64,000 nt of DNA from Magnolia sinica (Eukaryota; Streptophyta; Magnoliopsida; Magnoliales; Magnoliaceae): the NCBI RefSeq assembly GCF_029962835.1, contig NC_080574.1:40788501-40852500 (forward strand), written 5' to 3'. The position numbers were made by a program, and so were the translations under genes. Each line of letters starts with the position of its first letter. The first letter of the stretch is position 1. The notes below the pieces were generated by a model that was not told the DNA's origin, ran no database searches, and saw nothing but the letters and a program-made list of their open reading frames with translations. Shown in pieces: positions 24,526 to 37,000 of the stretch.

Positions 24526-24883
24526 ATGCACGATAGATGCGTGCAGGAGATGTTAGGTTGCAGCATTGTTGAGCTTGGAGCGTGCAGCAGTCTTCTGGAG
24601 CTTGATTTTCGATTTATGTATTTTCCTTTCAGCATTGTACTCAAATGATTATATTAGTGGATATGTGATGATGATGTTGCCTTTGTGATTTGGGTATGCT
24701 TATGGTTATGCTTATTATGAGTTAAATGTATATACAAAAAAAAAATCCTCTTTGTAGCATCCCAGGAACGGAATCTGGCGTATGAACGCGAGGAGCCGAG
24801 AATGGGGTACTACGGAGGCTGTCAGCACCGAATTCGGTGATCAGAAATTTTGTGAGTCCGGTTTTTGAGTTTGGGGCGTGACA

Positions 24884-25240
24884 AGCTTGCCTCGAGATTC
24901 ATAAGAGCTTTCGAGATCACTGAGCGCGTTGGTGCCGTGGCCTATCGGCTTGCCTTACCATCTCAGTTGTCTAGTATCCATAACATTTTTCATGTCTCTA
25001 TATTGAGGAAGTGTGGGTCAGACACCATTCAAGTGATTGATTGGCAGCCGCTGGAGGTTCATGAGGATGCTTCTTACATTGAGCAGCCAGTTCGAATACT
25101 TGATCGGAAGGAGCAGGTCCTCCGAATCAAGGTCATTCCCTTAGTGAAGGTGCAGTGGGGTCACCATTCTGTTGATGAGCTGTCTTGGGAGCGCGAGGTC
25201 GAGATTCAAGAGCACTATCCTCATCTCTTTGATGATTGAT
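24884..25240 (+). pseudogene. Element A integrase C terminus / chromodomain
   Basis: An open frame reads ITERVGAVAYRLALPSQLSS and then IHNIFHVSILRK, the conserved tail of chromovirus integrases. It continues through PVRILDRKEQVLRIKVIPLV with SWEREVEIQEHYPHLF and a stop. The second part matches the chromodomain-like end that helps target integration to heterochromatin. No stop is present inside this 118-residue piece. Confidence 0.85.
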
Positions 25241-25351
25241 TATCTGTTGTATCTTGTATGTTGTATCCGATTATATATGATGTTATGTTTCCTCTTCCTT
25301 ATGAGTTATATTTAGTTGCGATGATTGTGTAAATTTTGAGGATAAAATTTT

Positions 25352-25368
25352 TATTAGAAGTGGAGAGC
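25352..25368 (+). other. Purine-rich tract of element A (decayed)
   Basis: TATTAGAAGTGGAGAGC directly precedes the right LTR. The upstream words GAGGATAAAATTTTTATT match the 3' interior end of gypsy elements and the equivalent site of element E. Confidence 0.6.
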
Positions 25369-25729
25369 AGTAAGGCTCGTATCATAGTTCGTACCGTTCT
25401 TTAGGATCCCGCGGTCCTCTCGGTTGAATTCTGACAACCCGCGATGCGTAGATAGCATTTGTGCGCGACCCTGATTCGCACCCTATCAACCCGAATTGGC
25501 TCGACTTGAAACTTTTACCCTAGCGACGGCACCGTCGCCGCGGTTCCAACTCCACATCTCGCGCACCGATGCGATACTCAGGCCAGGAGTTGTAGGCCTG
25601 CATTTATTTCGAGTAAAATGCCACGCATTGCGAATCCTAAAAGAATCTCTACAACCCATCACATCAATCAATCAATCACAAGTCAAGTACACAACCCATC
25701 CCTCTCTAACACAAGCCTTACCCAAAGTC

Positions 25730-25762
<33 letters not shown>

Positions 25763-27519
25763 CCCATCCCTCTCTCATCCAAAATTCAACCAAGCCCATA
25801 CCCTCCATGTCATTTTCTTACAATATCCATTCCTTCTATCCTTTCATCCCATCACCCTCTCTCTCCATCTCATTCCATCCCAAGCTTCTATGAGAGAAAA
25901 AAATCCTAAGGAGAGAAAGGAAGCCAAGAGGGGACCCATCTTCCTACCACCAAATCTTCCCATCCAACCTTCATCATCCACCCTGAAAGAGCTAGCTTAG
26001 GAGCCAATGAGTCCAAGGAGCTACAGAAGGAGTGATATAGGTGGTTGATCTTAGGATTTCCACCATTGATTTTTATTTGTGGGCTCACTTGTGGTAGGAC
26101 CCACTTGATGTATGCATTGTATTGAGTTTAGGGAGGGCCCATAGTGGCGGGGTCCCTCTCCTTCACACGTCTCTCCCTCTCTCTCTCTCTATTTTTCCTA
26201 TTGCGGCCCACCTTGAAGGATGGATTAGATCCACACCATGGATGGTGGAAACTCCACCATGATGTATTATTCATATCGTCCTTCCTGAACAGCCTGGATG
26301 AAGTAAAAACACAAGTATCAGTTTGATCCAAGTGGTGGGCCACGTTGATATGGACCCACCATGATTTATTTATTATATCCGCACCGTCCAGATTGCTAGA
26401 CAGTGGATTACACCATGGTGCATGTGTTTTATCAACGCTGTCCATCTGTTTCATCCAGACCGTCCAGCGGTCTGGACGTGGTCGTGGGCCACCATGCTAT
26501 ATGTGTTATATCTCAACCATTCATCTCTGGTGGGCCAGCACCCCCATGATGTACGCTTCATCCATGCTGTCCGTCCATGGAGCATATGACCCACCTACCG
26601 TGAGTGCATCGTCCAGCACGTGGGATGATGCTGGACGCACCTTTATGTATTTGTATCCAAAATGTCTAGCAGTGGGTCCCACTACATGACATCAGCAAAT
26701 TCTGTAGGTCCTGCATGAGGTATGTATTTCATACCATGCCGTCCATCTGTTTCATCCTCATCGTCCATTGCTTGGACGATGGGACCCACCCCACACGTGG
26801 GGCCTACCTTGATGATATGTATATCCACACCGACCTATCCCTGGATGGTGGGGAAAACAGATTAGTTGGTGTGAGGAGCTACTGTATAACGTCAGCAAGC
26901 TCTTGGGTCTAAGCTTAAGGGATGTGTTATATCCCAACCATTCATCTGGGACCCACCATGATATATGCATTTTATCCCACCATCCATCTGGATGGTGGGG
27001 ACCACCTATATAACTGCTGTATTCGTCAGCAAGCTCTGAGGGTCCCACCATGGTATGTGTTTCATCCCATCGTCCATCTGGACGGTGGGGACTAGTGTGA
27101 TGTGTGTTTCATCTACACCACCCACCCCAACTCCTAGGCCATGGGCCTGGGAATGGAGCAGATTCAAATCTCAGGTGGACCACACTGCAAAGACCAGTGA
27201 AGGATTGAATGTCCACCATTGAAATCCTTTTGGGAGCACAGAAGTTCTGAATTAATATGAATTTGTTTTTCCTCTTAATTCAGGTCTTTGTGACTGTATG
27301 AACAAATTAGATGGAAAATAATCGTGATGGTGGGCCCTTGCGAATTTTAAGCAATGAAAATCATTATCTCCACTGCTATTTGTGGTATGGTCCAGATGAT
27401 CTTTTGATATGATTCATATTTTTGGGTAATGCTCTAAATGATCTCTAAAAATAGATGTATGGTGTAGATATAATAAAATAAAAATATAGTGTGTGGGTCC
27501 CACAATGATGTGATGTATA

Positions 27520-28060
27520 TTGGGCCCATATGAGAGGCCCATTGTGATGTGTTTGAGTCCCATGGGTTGTGGCCCATTGTGATGTATTCGGGGTCCATGA
27601 GAGGTGGCTCATTTGATGTATATGAGGCCCATGTATTGCGGCCCATTTGACTTATATGAGACCCATGTATTGCGGCCCATTTGATGTATATGAGTCCCAT
27701 GTATTGCGGCCCATTTGATGTATATGAGACCCATGTATTGCGGCCCATTTGATGTATTTGAGACACATGTACTGCGGCCCATTTGATGTATGTGAGGCCC
27801 ATATGATGAGGTCCGATTTGATGAATATGAGGCCCATGAGTGAGGCCTAATGTTATGCATATGTGGCCCTTGAGTGAGGCCCATCGTGTTGTGTATTAGG
27901 CCCATGAGTGAGGCCCAAGTTATGCATATGTGGCCCATGAGTGAGGCTCAAGTTATGCATATGTGGCCCATGAGTGAGGCCCATCGTGATGTATATTTGG
28001 CCCATGAGTGAGGCCCATAGTGATGTATATTAGGCCCTTGTGTGAGGCCATGGGCCCACT
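27520..28060. repeat. GGCCCA array in LTR A (right), 34-bp unit
   Basis: Successive CATTTGA words at 27610, 27644 and 27678 give an exact 34-bp period for several units. The array then drifts to AGGCCCATGAGTG variants. It is the cleanest copy of this minisatellite in the window. Confidence 0.9.
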
Positions 28061-29142
28061 ATACGTTGGCTTTATGTGGGTCACTCCTTGGGAGCTATGT
28101 TGGTTAAGTGTCCACATTGATGGGCAATGATAGTTAAATGTTCACATTGTGACTTTCCTTGAGGATCTTTGTTAGGCCGATTATTGATACCGATTATGAG
28201 CACGTGATAGTATAACATCGTGACAAATTCCCATACGCATCATCTGCATGCTTGATATGAGATGTGGTTGACCATTGCATATACCATTGGACAGGTTGTT
28301 ATGAGACTCCCTAATAGGTGGAGTTGTCCCACATGAGCGCACGACATGTGCAGGATTGATGTATGACCGGATTGTGTGACTCATGCATATTTCATTGTAC
28401 GTTATGAGTGTTGTACGCCCTAGCGACATCAGGGCCATAGTCTCCACAGGCATATCATGGAGGGCAGGATTAGACACCGGAAATACTGTTACTATCATCG
28501 GGGTGTCATAGATGTCCCTAGGTGAAAATCTTTAAACCCGATGTTACCAGAGTATGACTCCAACGTCGAGACCGAGTGGATACATGAGCGCACGAAGGCC
28601 AAATACGAGGAGGCCGCGTCTCCTACTGTGTCGTGGTCGGTTGGAAGGGGGTGTGGCCTTACCCGCTCGAGGGTAGGGGTAATTGCTAGGCTAAGTATGA
28701 GTAGCTCGTAAATGGGTCTGCTATCGACGTGCCGGATAGGTATTGGCAGACTATTAGCCAGGCGGATAGTGACGTTTTTTACGCTCACTTGGATTACGTG
28801 CCTGGAAAAGGGGCAGTGTCATTTGGAGTGTAGTAAACCCCGGTGATTATTCAGAGTCAGAACTGTACTGATATTTGATGCTCCAGTGATAAGCTGCATT
28901 AATACGTGGATTCAGATGAGGATTGGTACGCTTGAGATGCATCTCGCATCGCATGGCATTGGTATGGCTGACATCATTCATGCCTTGCATCGCATGGCCT
29001 TGATATGACCGATAGCATTCATGCCTTGCATCGTAGTCTTGGTACGGTTGATTACATTCATAGACTTACCAGTATATTCCGCATTACTCCGATATTACAT
29101 TCTTAGCACGCTTATATTGTGCACACACTCTCACCACCCTCT

Positions 29143-29159
29143 AAGCTTTCTATAAGCTT
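29143..29159 (+). promoter_or_regulatory. Conserved AAGCTT hairpin in LTR A (right)
   Basis: Same 17-base element as at 11020-11036, about 370 bases before the LTR end. Confidence 0.5.
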
Positions 29160-29526
29160 ATGCACGGTTGATGCGTGTAGGTGACGCCAGGTCGCAGCCG
29201 TAGCTTGGTAGGAGCAGGAGCATGCAGTCGAGCTTCAAGAGTTTCCATTACTATTATCAATGTATTTCACTTTATGCGCATTGTACCTTAAAACTTTTGA
29301 TCATAGTGGATTTTGTGATGGTGTCTTGGTTATTGTTCATGGGTCATGCTTATGGTTATGCTTATTACGAATCAAATTTATGTTAAAAATCTTCCTTGTA
29401 GGATCCCAAGATCGGAACATGGTATAGGGTCCCGGGAGCTGAGAATGGGGCACTATGGAGGTTGTCAGCGCCGGATTTGATGATTGAGAATTTTGTAAGT
29501 CCGATTTCTGAGTTTGGGGCGTGACA

Positions 29527-30019
29527 CATGCCACTTAAGTTTCTCTTTTTGTTTTTCTTTTTCATAGTGGGCCCTCTAGAGATGATAAGTAGATCCACTC
29601 TGTCAATCAGGTTTGGTATGTTAGGGCATGAGCCAAAAAATGAGGCTGATCCAAAGCTTGAGTGGGCCACACCATAGGAAACAGTGGGGGTTTGGAATAC
29701 CCATCGTTAAAAAAAATAAGATGTTACCTGGGACCTACCTTGGATATGGGCCACTCATCATTAGGCCGACCTTTAATGTGGATTATCCATCATGTGGGGC
29801 CCATCTTGATGTGGATCATCCATCATGTGGGGCCCACCATTATTAGTTCCCCATTATGTGGATCCCACCTTTGATGTGGGTTGCCCATCTTGTGGGCTCC
29901 CCCTTTAATGTGGGTTGCCCATCATGCGAGTCTTGCCTTGGATGTGGATCATTCATCATTAGGGGTGGACCTATAGATCATCCATCATGTGGGACCACTT
30001 TGATATGGGCCATCATCAT
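29527..30019. repeat. CATCATGTGGGGCCCACC minisatellite
   Basis: From about 29725 the sequence repeats variants of CATCATGTGGGGCCCACC plus TTTGATGTGG, with a period near 30 bp. The first 200 bases hold nothing I recognise. The same family recurs at 30830-31000, 47760-48170 and 48610-49400. Confidence 0.75.
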
Positions 30020-30656
30020 GTGAGGCCCATTAGATCATCTACCATTTCTTGGATGATTTACAATCTCATGGACTTAATAGGAGTTCATGGCCAATGAGAG
30101 CATATTTCCTTGAATAATTTCCTAAGGTGCTATGCTACCAATGAAAATAAAAGAAATAAGTTACTTTTAGAAGTTGAAAAACAATAAAAAATTAATAAAA
30201 ATGAGTTTTTTTTTTCTTAAAAGCTACTTATTTAAGTTTAATAACCAAACTAACTTATTTAAGACAAGTAACTTATTAACTTACGAAAGTTTAAAAAAGC
30301 TACTTATTTGGCAGTATCCAAACGGGCCCTTAGGATGTGAGGCCCACTAGATCATCTACCCATTTCTTGGATGATTTACAATCTCATGGACTTAATAGGA
30401 GTTCATGGCCAACAAGAGCATATTTCCTTAAATAATTTCCTAAGGTGCTATGCTACCAATGAAAATAAAAGAAATAAGTTACTTTTTGGAAGTTGAAAAA
30501 CAATAAAAAAATTGATAAAAATGAGTTTTTTTTTTCCTAAAAAGCTACTTAGTTAAGTTTAATAACCAAATTAACTTATTTAAAAAAAGTAACTTATTAA
30601 CTTATGAAAGTTTAAAATAGCTACTTATTTGGCAGTATCCGAACAGGCCCTTAGGA
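30020..30656. repeat. 318-bp tandem duplication, MITE-like
   Basis: Two near-identical copies lie head to tail (for example TTGGATGATTTA at 30049 and 30367). Each ends with TTTGGCAGTATCC and a GGCCCTTA-type end. A third, diverged copy is at about 48125-48420. The end CAAACGGGCCCTTA resembles a MITE terminus, so duplication of a small element with its flank is likely. Confidence 0.75.
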
Positions 30657-31008
30657 TGTGTTTGGTTCACAAGTTACTTTAAATAAGCTACTTATGCCAT
30701 AAGTAGAGTATCTTAGTTTCTACTTAATCAACATATAAATATGTTTGACAAACAACATGCTTATCATCCAAAAGGTAGAAAATCATATTTGGTTTCAAAC
30801 ATCATAAACATTATCCCGAAAGCTTGTTTGGCTCCCCTGATACCCATTGTTCATTGTCTGGGGCCAACCTTTGATGTAAATTGTTCATTATGTTGCCCCA
30901 CTTTTGATGCGGGTCGTCCATCATGTAGGGTCCACCTTTGATGTGGTCCATCCATCATGCAGGGCCCACCTTTGATGTGGTCAATCCATCATTAGGGGCC
31001 GACCTTTA
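30657..31008. repeat. AT-rich spacer and GGGCCCACC minisatellite
   Basis: AT-rich spacer, then three to four units of the CATCATGTAGGGTCCACC repeat from about 30850. No gene seen. Confidence 0.6.
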
Positions 31009-31361
31009 GGGCCTGTTTGGCCGGGCGAATCCCATAGGATTAGGAGGGATGGGATGGATTTTAAGGTAATGATGGTGGTGTCAGTGGATTGGTTTAAGAT
31101 CCATGGGATTGTTATATCTCGGGACAAGTTCATTGGGTCTATTTGGCACGCCTGGCATATCCCAGGATTTTGCGTTCCAATCTGTCTAACCAAGGGATGG
31201 GATCAATTTTAAGGTAATGATGGTGATGTCATTGAATTGTTTTAAGATCCATGGGATTGCTTATATCCCGGGACAAGTTCACTGGGTTTGTCATGCATAT
31301 CCCGGGATATCGTGATCTCATCCCTCCTAATACTGTGGGATTGGTCTGGCCAAATAGGCCC
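31009..31361. mobile_element. PIF/Tourist-like MITE, 353 bp
   Basis: The ends are GGGCCTGTTTGGCC and the inverted GGCCAAATAGGCCC (one mismatch). They are flanked by TTA on both sides (31006-31008, 31362-31364), the target preference of PIF/Harbinger. The body contains a duplicated TTTTAAGGTAATGATGGTG segment (31058, 31209) and no coding frame. It is a non-autonomous DNA transposon copy. Confidence 0.8.
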
Positions 31362-31365
31362 TTAG

Positions 31366-33410
31366 TGTAAGCCCCGTATCCTAGACCGTACCGTTCTATA
31401 GACTTCCGCGGTCTTCCCAGTCGAATTCCGACGACCTTCGACCCTTAACCGGTATTTACGCGCGACCCTGATTCATACGCCGTCAACCCTAGTCGACTTA
31501 ACCCACGACTTGTACCATAGCGACCGTGCCATCACCGCGGTTCCGATGCCGCGACTTGCGCGCTGAGGCGATACCCTGGTCGGGAGATGTGGGCCAGCGT
31601 TCGATGCGAGGAAAACGCCGCACGTTGCAAAACTCGAGAGAATCTCTACGAGATGTCACCTCAATCAATCAATCAATCCATCCCATCATGTCAAGTACAC
31701 ATCACCTTTCACCCTTTCCCAAGCAAGCCCCAAAAGTTAAAAAGTTCTTACAAGCCCATACCTTTCTTACACCAAAAATCCTAAAGTCAAAAAGTCCCTT
31801 ACACCCATCACCCATCACATCCATCACTCCATCACCCATCACTCTCTCTCTCCCTTTACAAGTCTCTCTCATTTTTAAACTCTCCCAAAAGCAAGAAAAA
31901 AATCCATACGTATGAGCCTCTCCAACTCTTCCAAGCTACAAGTGTGGCCCACCTTTCCATCCTTAGATCTCCCATCCTAGCCATCCATTTCTCATCTTCT
32001 TCCATCAAAGAGAAGCACAAGGAGCTAAGGAAGCCAAGGGAGCAAGAAGATCAAGCGGTGGGTGCTTTGATATGGTAGTTTTAATATTTTTAAGATGGGC
32101 CAAGTGAGGCCAACTGATCAATGGTTTGGATCTCACTTTGGACCTTAAGATGTGGCCGATGGCCCACTTGGATCATCATGATCATTCCATGATGGGGCCA
32201 TTCTCCATGGACCCCATCATGATGTTTATTTTCCTTGCATATTTAGGGTCATCTAGACTGTCTAATTTAGTGGAGAAGGGATCTCCACCGTTGGATTTTG
32301 ATTTAATGGGCCTATATGTAATGGGACCCACTTGATGTATGATTCAGTGCAAGGGAGGGCCCATAGTGCCGGGGTCCCTCCATCATGCGTGTCCCACTCT
32401 CTATCTCTCTCTCTCCCTCTCTTTTTCATTTCCTTTTATAAGATCATGATAATGAGGTTGTGTGGCCCACTTGAATGGACCCCACCATGAGGCATGCATT
32501 CTATCCAAACCATCTACAAGTGGGGCCCACTTTGTGTGTGTTGTATCCACACCGCCCAAGCAGGGCCCACCTCTATTGTAATTGTTACATGCAACGTCCA
32601 GCGTCCAGGGACGGTGGACGTTTGTTGGAAAACACAAATATTAGCTTGGTTTCAAGCCAATGGGGGTGGTCCACTTGTGTAGGCCCCATCTAAATGTATG
32701 TTTTCAATCCATACCATCCATTCCTTTCCCAAGCCCCTTTTAGGTGTTGAGCCGAAAGATGGGACCAATCAGACCTTCGGGCGGGCCATACCATAGCAAA
32801 TGGTAGTTTTCACCATTGAAACCTTCCCTGATATTGTTATACGCCGAAATATGCCCAATATTGGGCTTGTTTTGCTTGTCTTGAGCCATGGAGGGCCATT
32901 GGACGGAGTGGATTCTCTAGATGTGGACCCCACCTATGAAAACCATAAAATAATTGAAATAAAAAAAAGATGTGTAACACAACAGTCGACGCTGCTGTGT
33001 CAGAAAGGCAGCAGGCAACGCACGCTCGGGAGGACGGGCTGGCGGTCAGCAACCCACGGCTCTAGCCGTGGGCCCCACCTTGATGTTTATTTGTCATCCA
33101 ACCCATTCACGAGGTGGGCCACTCCTAGCAGTGGGCCGCCTCCAAATTTCAGATCCATCCATAACTCAGGTGGCCCTCACTGCAGGAAACGGCGATCTTA
33201 AACTTCTGCCTTTGAAACTGTTTTGTGGGCCATAGAAGTTTTGGATCAGGATGAAATTTGTTTTCACCCTTCATCTAGGTCTGCGTGACCTTATGGGCAG
33301 AATGGATGGAACATAAGCATTATGGTGGGCCCCACATGGGACCCACAGTGATGTATCTGTTTTATTCACACCGTCCACCGTGGACGGTGGAACCCACCAT
33401 GGTGCATGTG
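31366..33410 (+). mobile_element. Solo LTR D, left part
   Basis: It starts TGTAAGCCCC. The opening 150 bases align with those of LTR A-right and C. CTTAG lies immediately before (31361-31365) and again after the right part (47745-47749). The LTR is interrupted at 33410 by element E. Without E it would be about 4.05 kb. Confidence 0.85.
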
Positions 33411-33706
33411 TGTAACACCTGGTCCATTCGGTACTGTTTTTCATGCTTATGATGATTGAAGCCCTTAGCTAGACATGGATTGATCATTCATAGTACACAC
33501 TCAACTGACCGGAACCCCAAGACCCTGAAACCTATCTCATATCGACCGCCCCGTCGCCGCGATCGTGGAGGTACCACCCGTGCGTCGGTATGATACTCCG
33601 TTAGTGAGATACGCCGTGAAGAATAATAAGTGTATTATGTGCGCATGGCACCATGTATTTTATTCCACACATGTGCACAACACATGTCATGCACACATGT
33701 ACATGC

Positions 33707-33740
33707 CACACATGGGTGAGAGAATCTCTACCCATGTGTG
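33707..33740 (+). promoter_or_regulatory. 34-bp inverted repeat in CACATG cluster (LTR 1)
   Basis: CACACATGGGT and ACCCATGTGTG form 11-base perfect arms, and the centre AGAGAATCTCT is itself nearly self-complementary. Several further CACATG/ACATGT words lie in the 55 bases upstream. It is about 210 bases before the TATA box. Confidence 0.5.
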
Positions 33741-33951
33741 TGATGTCACATACCCATACCTCTTCTCTCTCATGTGCATAAAAGTCAACATTTTTCCATG
33801 CCATACACTATGCATGACATCACCACACCATGTCATCCCATGCTCCTTTAATCCACCATTAATTGCAAAGCATGAATTAAGTACCATAATCCTAGCCTAA
33901 ACTAATATTAATCACATTAGCTTAACTTAACCAAAATTTTATCCATTTCTT

Positions 33952-33959
33952 TATAAATA
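33952..33959 (+). promoter_or_regulatory. TATA box of element E LTR 1
   Basis: CTTTATAAATACCCC is a textbook plant TATA context. A short leader and a GA repeat (34002-34029) follow. Probable U3/R boundary about 30 bases downstream. Confidence 0.65.
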
Positions 33960-33994
33960 CCCCTCCATCCCTTAGCATTTCACTATTTTTTTCC

Positions 33995-34032
<38 letters not shown>

Positions 34033-37000
34033 TGATCTTGGTGGGCCATCAACTCCATCATTCCCATATCTTCCATCCATCTCAACCATCAATTCCATCC
34101 CTTCCATCCATCTCAACCATCCATCTAATTCATCAAGGTGAGTACACCCACTTCACTCTTGGTTTGTTTATTTTTTTTAATTATTTGTATGATTATTAGT
34201 GGAAATGATTTGAGAATAATGATGTGATCAATGGTGTGGATACATAAGAGAGTACATATAAATAATAATAATTTATACTTGTGATGATATGATGATAAGG
34301 ATGTGATTAATGGTATGGATGCATGGAGAAAAAAATAATAATAATAAAAAATAACAATTTATTATAGGCTTTATGTGGGACCCATTGATAGTGGGCCCCA
34401 CCAGAATGTTGTAGCCATCCAAATTGTTCAAGTATTGCAATTTGGTTAGCCACACGCTCACACATGCACACGTGCATACACACCAAAGGGAAAAAAAGAA
34501 AAAAAAAAAGAAAAAAAAAGAAGAAGGCAGCGTCCCGCCGGTTGAAAGAAAAAGAAGGGAAGAGGTGTGGGTCTACAATGGGCCCCACTCATGATGTATG
34601 TAGTAAATCCATGCCGTCCATTCAATTTTTCAGATGATTTTAGGCGTTGAGCCAAAAAATGAAGCTAATACATTTCTCTGGTAGGCCACACCATCAAAAC
34701 TTATGTGAAAACATGCTAAAACATATAAAAGTACTTTCTGGGGGGCCCATCTGAAATTTTGATGTATTTGAAACTTGGAATGACCCCATAACTTAGTGGG
34801 ACACACACAACAGATGGACTGGATCGTCCTGTTGTGGGCCCCATATATGAGAAACGAAGAAAAAAAAAAAAACAAACAAAACATGACTCTGACGCTGCAT
34901 GCTGCAGCGTGCATGTTGACGCTGGAAAGAGGTGGCCCCACCACAGGCCCTAACTTGATGTATTTCGAACATCAGCACCGCGAATTTGATGGGTCCCCTC
35001 TTAAAAATGGGTCACGCCAAAAAGCAATCGTACAAAGAACTTAGGTGGCCCACACCGCCTAAAATAATGTGCAGACATGGCTAAAACATGTAAAAACAAT
35101 TGTTGGGCCCCACCGAAATTTGGATGCATCCGAAACTTGACTGTCCCCTCCATCAAGTGGGACACACACAACAGATGGCTGGATCGTCTGTTGTGGGCCC
35201 CATATATGAAAAAAAAAAAAAAAAATAAAAAAAAAACACAACAGTCGGTGACGCTATTGCTAACAGCGTCTCCACTGACGCTGGAAGGAGGTGGGCCCCA
35301 CTATAGGCCCCACCTTGATGTATGTCGAACATCAGCACCCTGCATTTGATGGGTCCCATTTAAAAATGGGTCACCCCCAAATTTCAGCCGTACACAAAAT
35401 TCAGGCGGCCCACACCATAAAAAAAAATATATATATATATTAATAATAAATAATAATTACAAAAAAAAAAAAAAAAAAAAAAGATTTGGATGAATCTGAT
35501 CATGAGGTATGTGTTATATCCAAACCGTCCATCCACTTGGCAAGTTTGTCTTAAGGCTTGAGAAGAAAAAAAAAAGAGATAGATTTAACTATCAAGTGGG
35601 CCACACTACAAAAGTGGCGGGGATTGAACATAAACCATTGGAACCCTTTTGGGTTAGAAATTTTGGAGCAGTATGAAATTTGTTTTTCCCCTTAATTCAG
35701 GTCTTTGTGACCTTATGAACAGATTGGATGGAAAATAAACGGTATGGTGGGCCCTGTAAATTGTTTAGTGGTGAAATCATTATCTCCACTACTGTTTGTG
35801 GTGAGGTCCAGATAATCTTCGGATATGATTCATTTTTGGATGATGCTATAAAATGATCTCAAAAAAATAATAATAATAATAAAATAAAAATAGGTGAATT
35901 GTGTATATGCAATAAATACATCTCTTTGCACCCATGTAACCTTGATTCTCCTTAACTGTCTGTACAACTCGAAGCTCGAGTATGTAAATCACCTGTTAGG
36001 TCCACCTGAAATTTGGATGTATCTGAAACTTGGTCTGACCACTCAACCAAGTGGGACACACATAAGGGATGGGCTGGATTTATGAACCACACCTCTGTGG
36101 GCCCAACAAATAATTATGAATATTTAAGGGAGGGTAACCCTCTCAACTTGTGTGTGGTATGACCCACTTTGATGTAGGTATTATGCCACTTAATCCACCA
36201 TGGTTACGACATGATTTATATTTAAGATCCTCATCGTTTATCTATTTTATCAACTCTTTTGACGATATATTACCAAGACTTAGGCCCATCCAATGATTAG
36301 ATAGTCGTACGTTCTGAAATAATGTAAATTAAACTCTCATCATTGAAAATTCATTATGGGCCATCCTGACAATGTATTAGATATCGACCCATATACCGGG
36401 TTTCCTTTAGGCCATTATCTCACAGAACAGTCGATCCAACCTGAATTGGACCATACAATACAAGGCTGTGAGGATAAGTACTTAACTATTGAATCCAACC
36501 TAAGGCCACCGTGGTGTATCTATTTAATCCATGCAGACCATCCACTTCCTCATATCATTTTAGGACTTGGACTAAAATAATCAAAGCAGACCTAAGTCGT
36601 AGGTGGGTCACACACAACTCAACCTCATGGGAAATCCCCATGGACTCTACTGCATAGGACCCATTATGAATTCCATTGATATGTGAGCCCAAGAATGTTA
36701 AGGCCCATTTTGAGTGAACGCCATGTGGGCCCATCAGTGATAGCCTTGTTTGGGCCAACCATTGGGCCTCTTCGATAAGAGTTTGTAAATTCCATGTGTG
36801 GAATGTATGATGAACTGGTATTGTAAGTTTTGAAGTAATGATGATTAATCATTTAAATGGGCTGATTGTGGACATCCCTTGATCACTTGGCACTTTGGTT
36901 AGAGTGCGGCCCCAAGTAATAGGATCATGATACTTGTGTTTAAACTCTTAAAAACATATTTAATTATAACAAATATATAAACTCTAGTGGTGTGAGGGTG

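Larger units (their letters stand above)
18864..24883 (+). mobile_element. Solo LTR C, 6020 bp
   Basis: It begins TGTAAGACCC and ends TTGGGGCGTGACA, with AGCTT duplicated at 18859-18863 and 24884-24888. The integrase frame of element A continues straight across. No primer-binding site or coding domain is inside, so it is a solo LTR despite its size. It holds a CT-rich leader after a TTATAAAC box (about 19269), (CT)n at 19501-19532, (TA)n at 20469-20543, two GGCCCA arrays, and the 3' blocks shared with A, D and E. Confidence 0.88.
7692..29526 (+). mobile_element. Gypsy element A (Tekay-like), nested host
   Basis: This is a full LTR retrotransposon skeleton: left LTR (5' end lost to a CACTA insertion), primer site, gag, protease, reverse transcriptase, RNase H, integrase, chromodomain region, purine-rich tract and right LTR. 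Two solo LTRs, B and C, sit inside pol with clean 5-bp duplications. Removing them leaves about 4.8 kb of interior, normal for gypsy. Domain order PR-RT-RH-IN and the chromodomain-like C terminus support a chromovirus, most like Tekay/Del. Many stops and frameshifts show that it cannot make working proteins. Confidence 0.9.
25369..29526 (+). mobile_element. Element A right LTR, 4158 bp
   Basis: It starts AGTAAGG (the expected TG is mutated to AG) and ends TTGGGGCGTGACA. It aligns with the left LTR along its length, with (CT)n at 25732-25760, a GGCCCA array with clear 34-bp periods and the AAGCTT hairpin at 29143-29159. The next five bases are CATGC. The left duplicate cannot be checked because the left LTR end is missing. 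Confidence 0.88.

Noticed and set aside
27520-28060. Regular direct repeats that could suggest a CRISPR array
   Set aside because: Units are contiguous, have no unique spacers and drift along the array. The sequence is plant nuclear DNA with no cas genes.
33565-33900. 111-codon frame conserved in both LTRs of element E (33565 and 39938)
   Set aside because: Conserved only because the LTRs are recent copies. It spans the U3 CACATG cluster, has a competing frame on the other strand, and is upstream of the TATA box.
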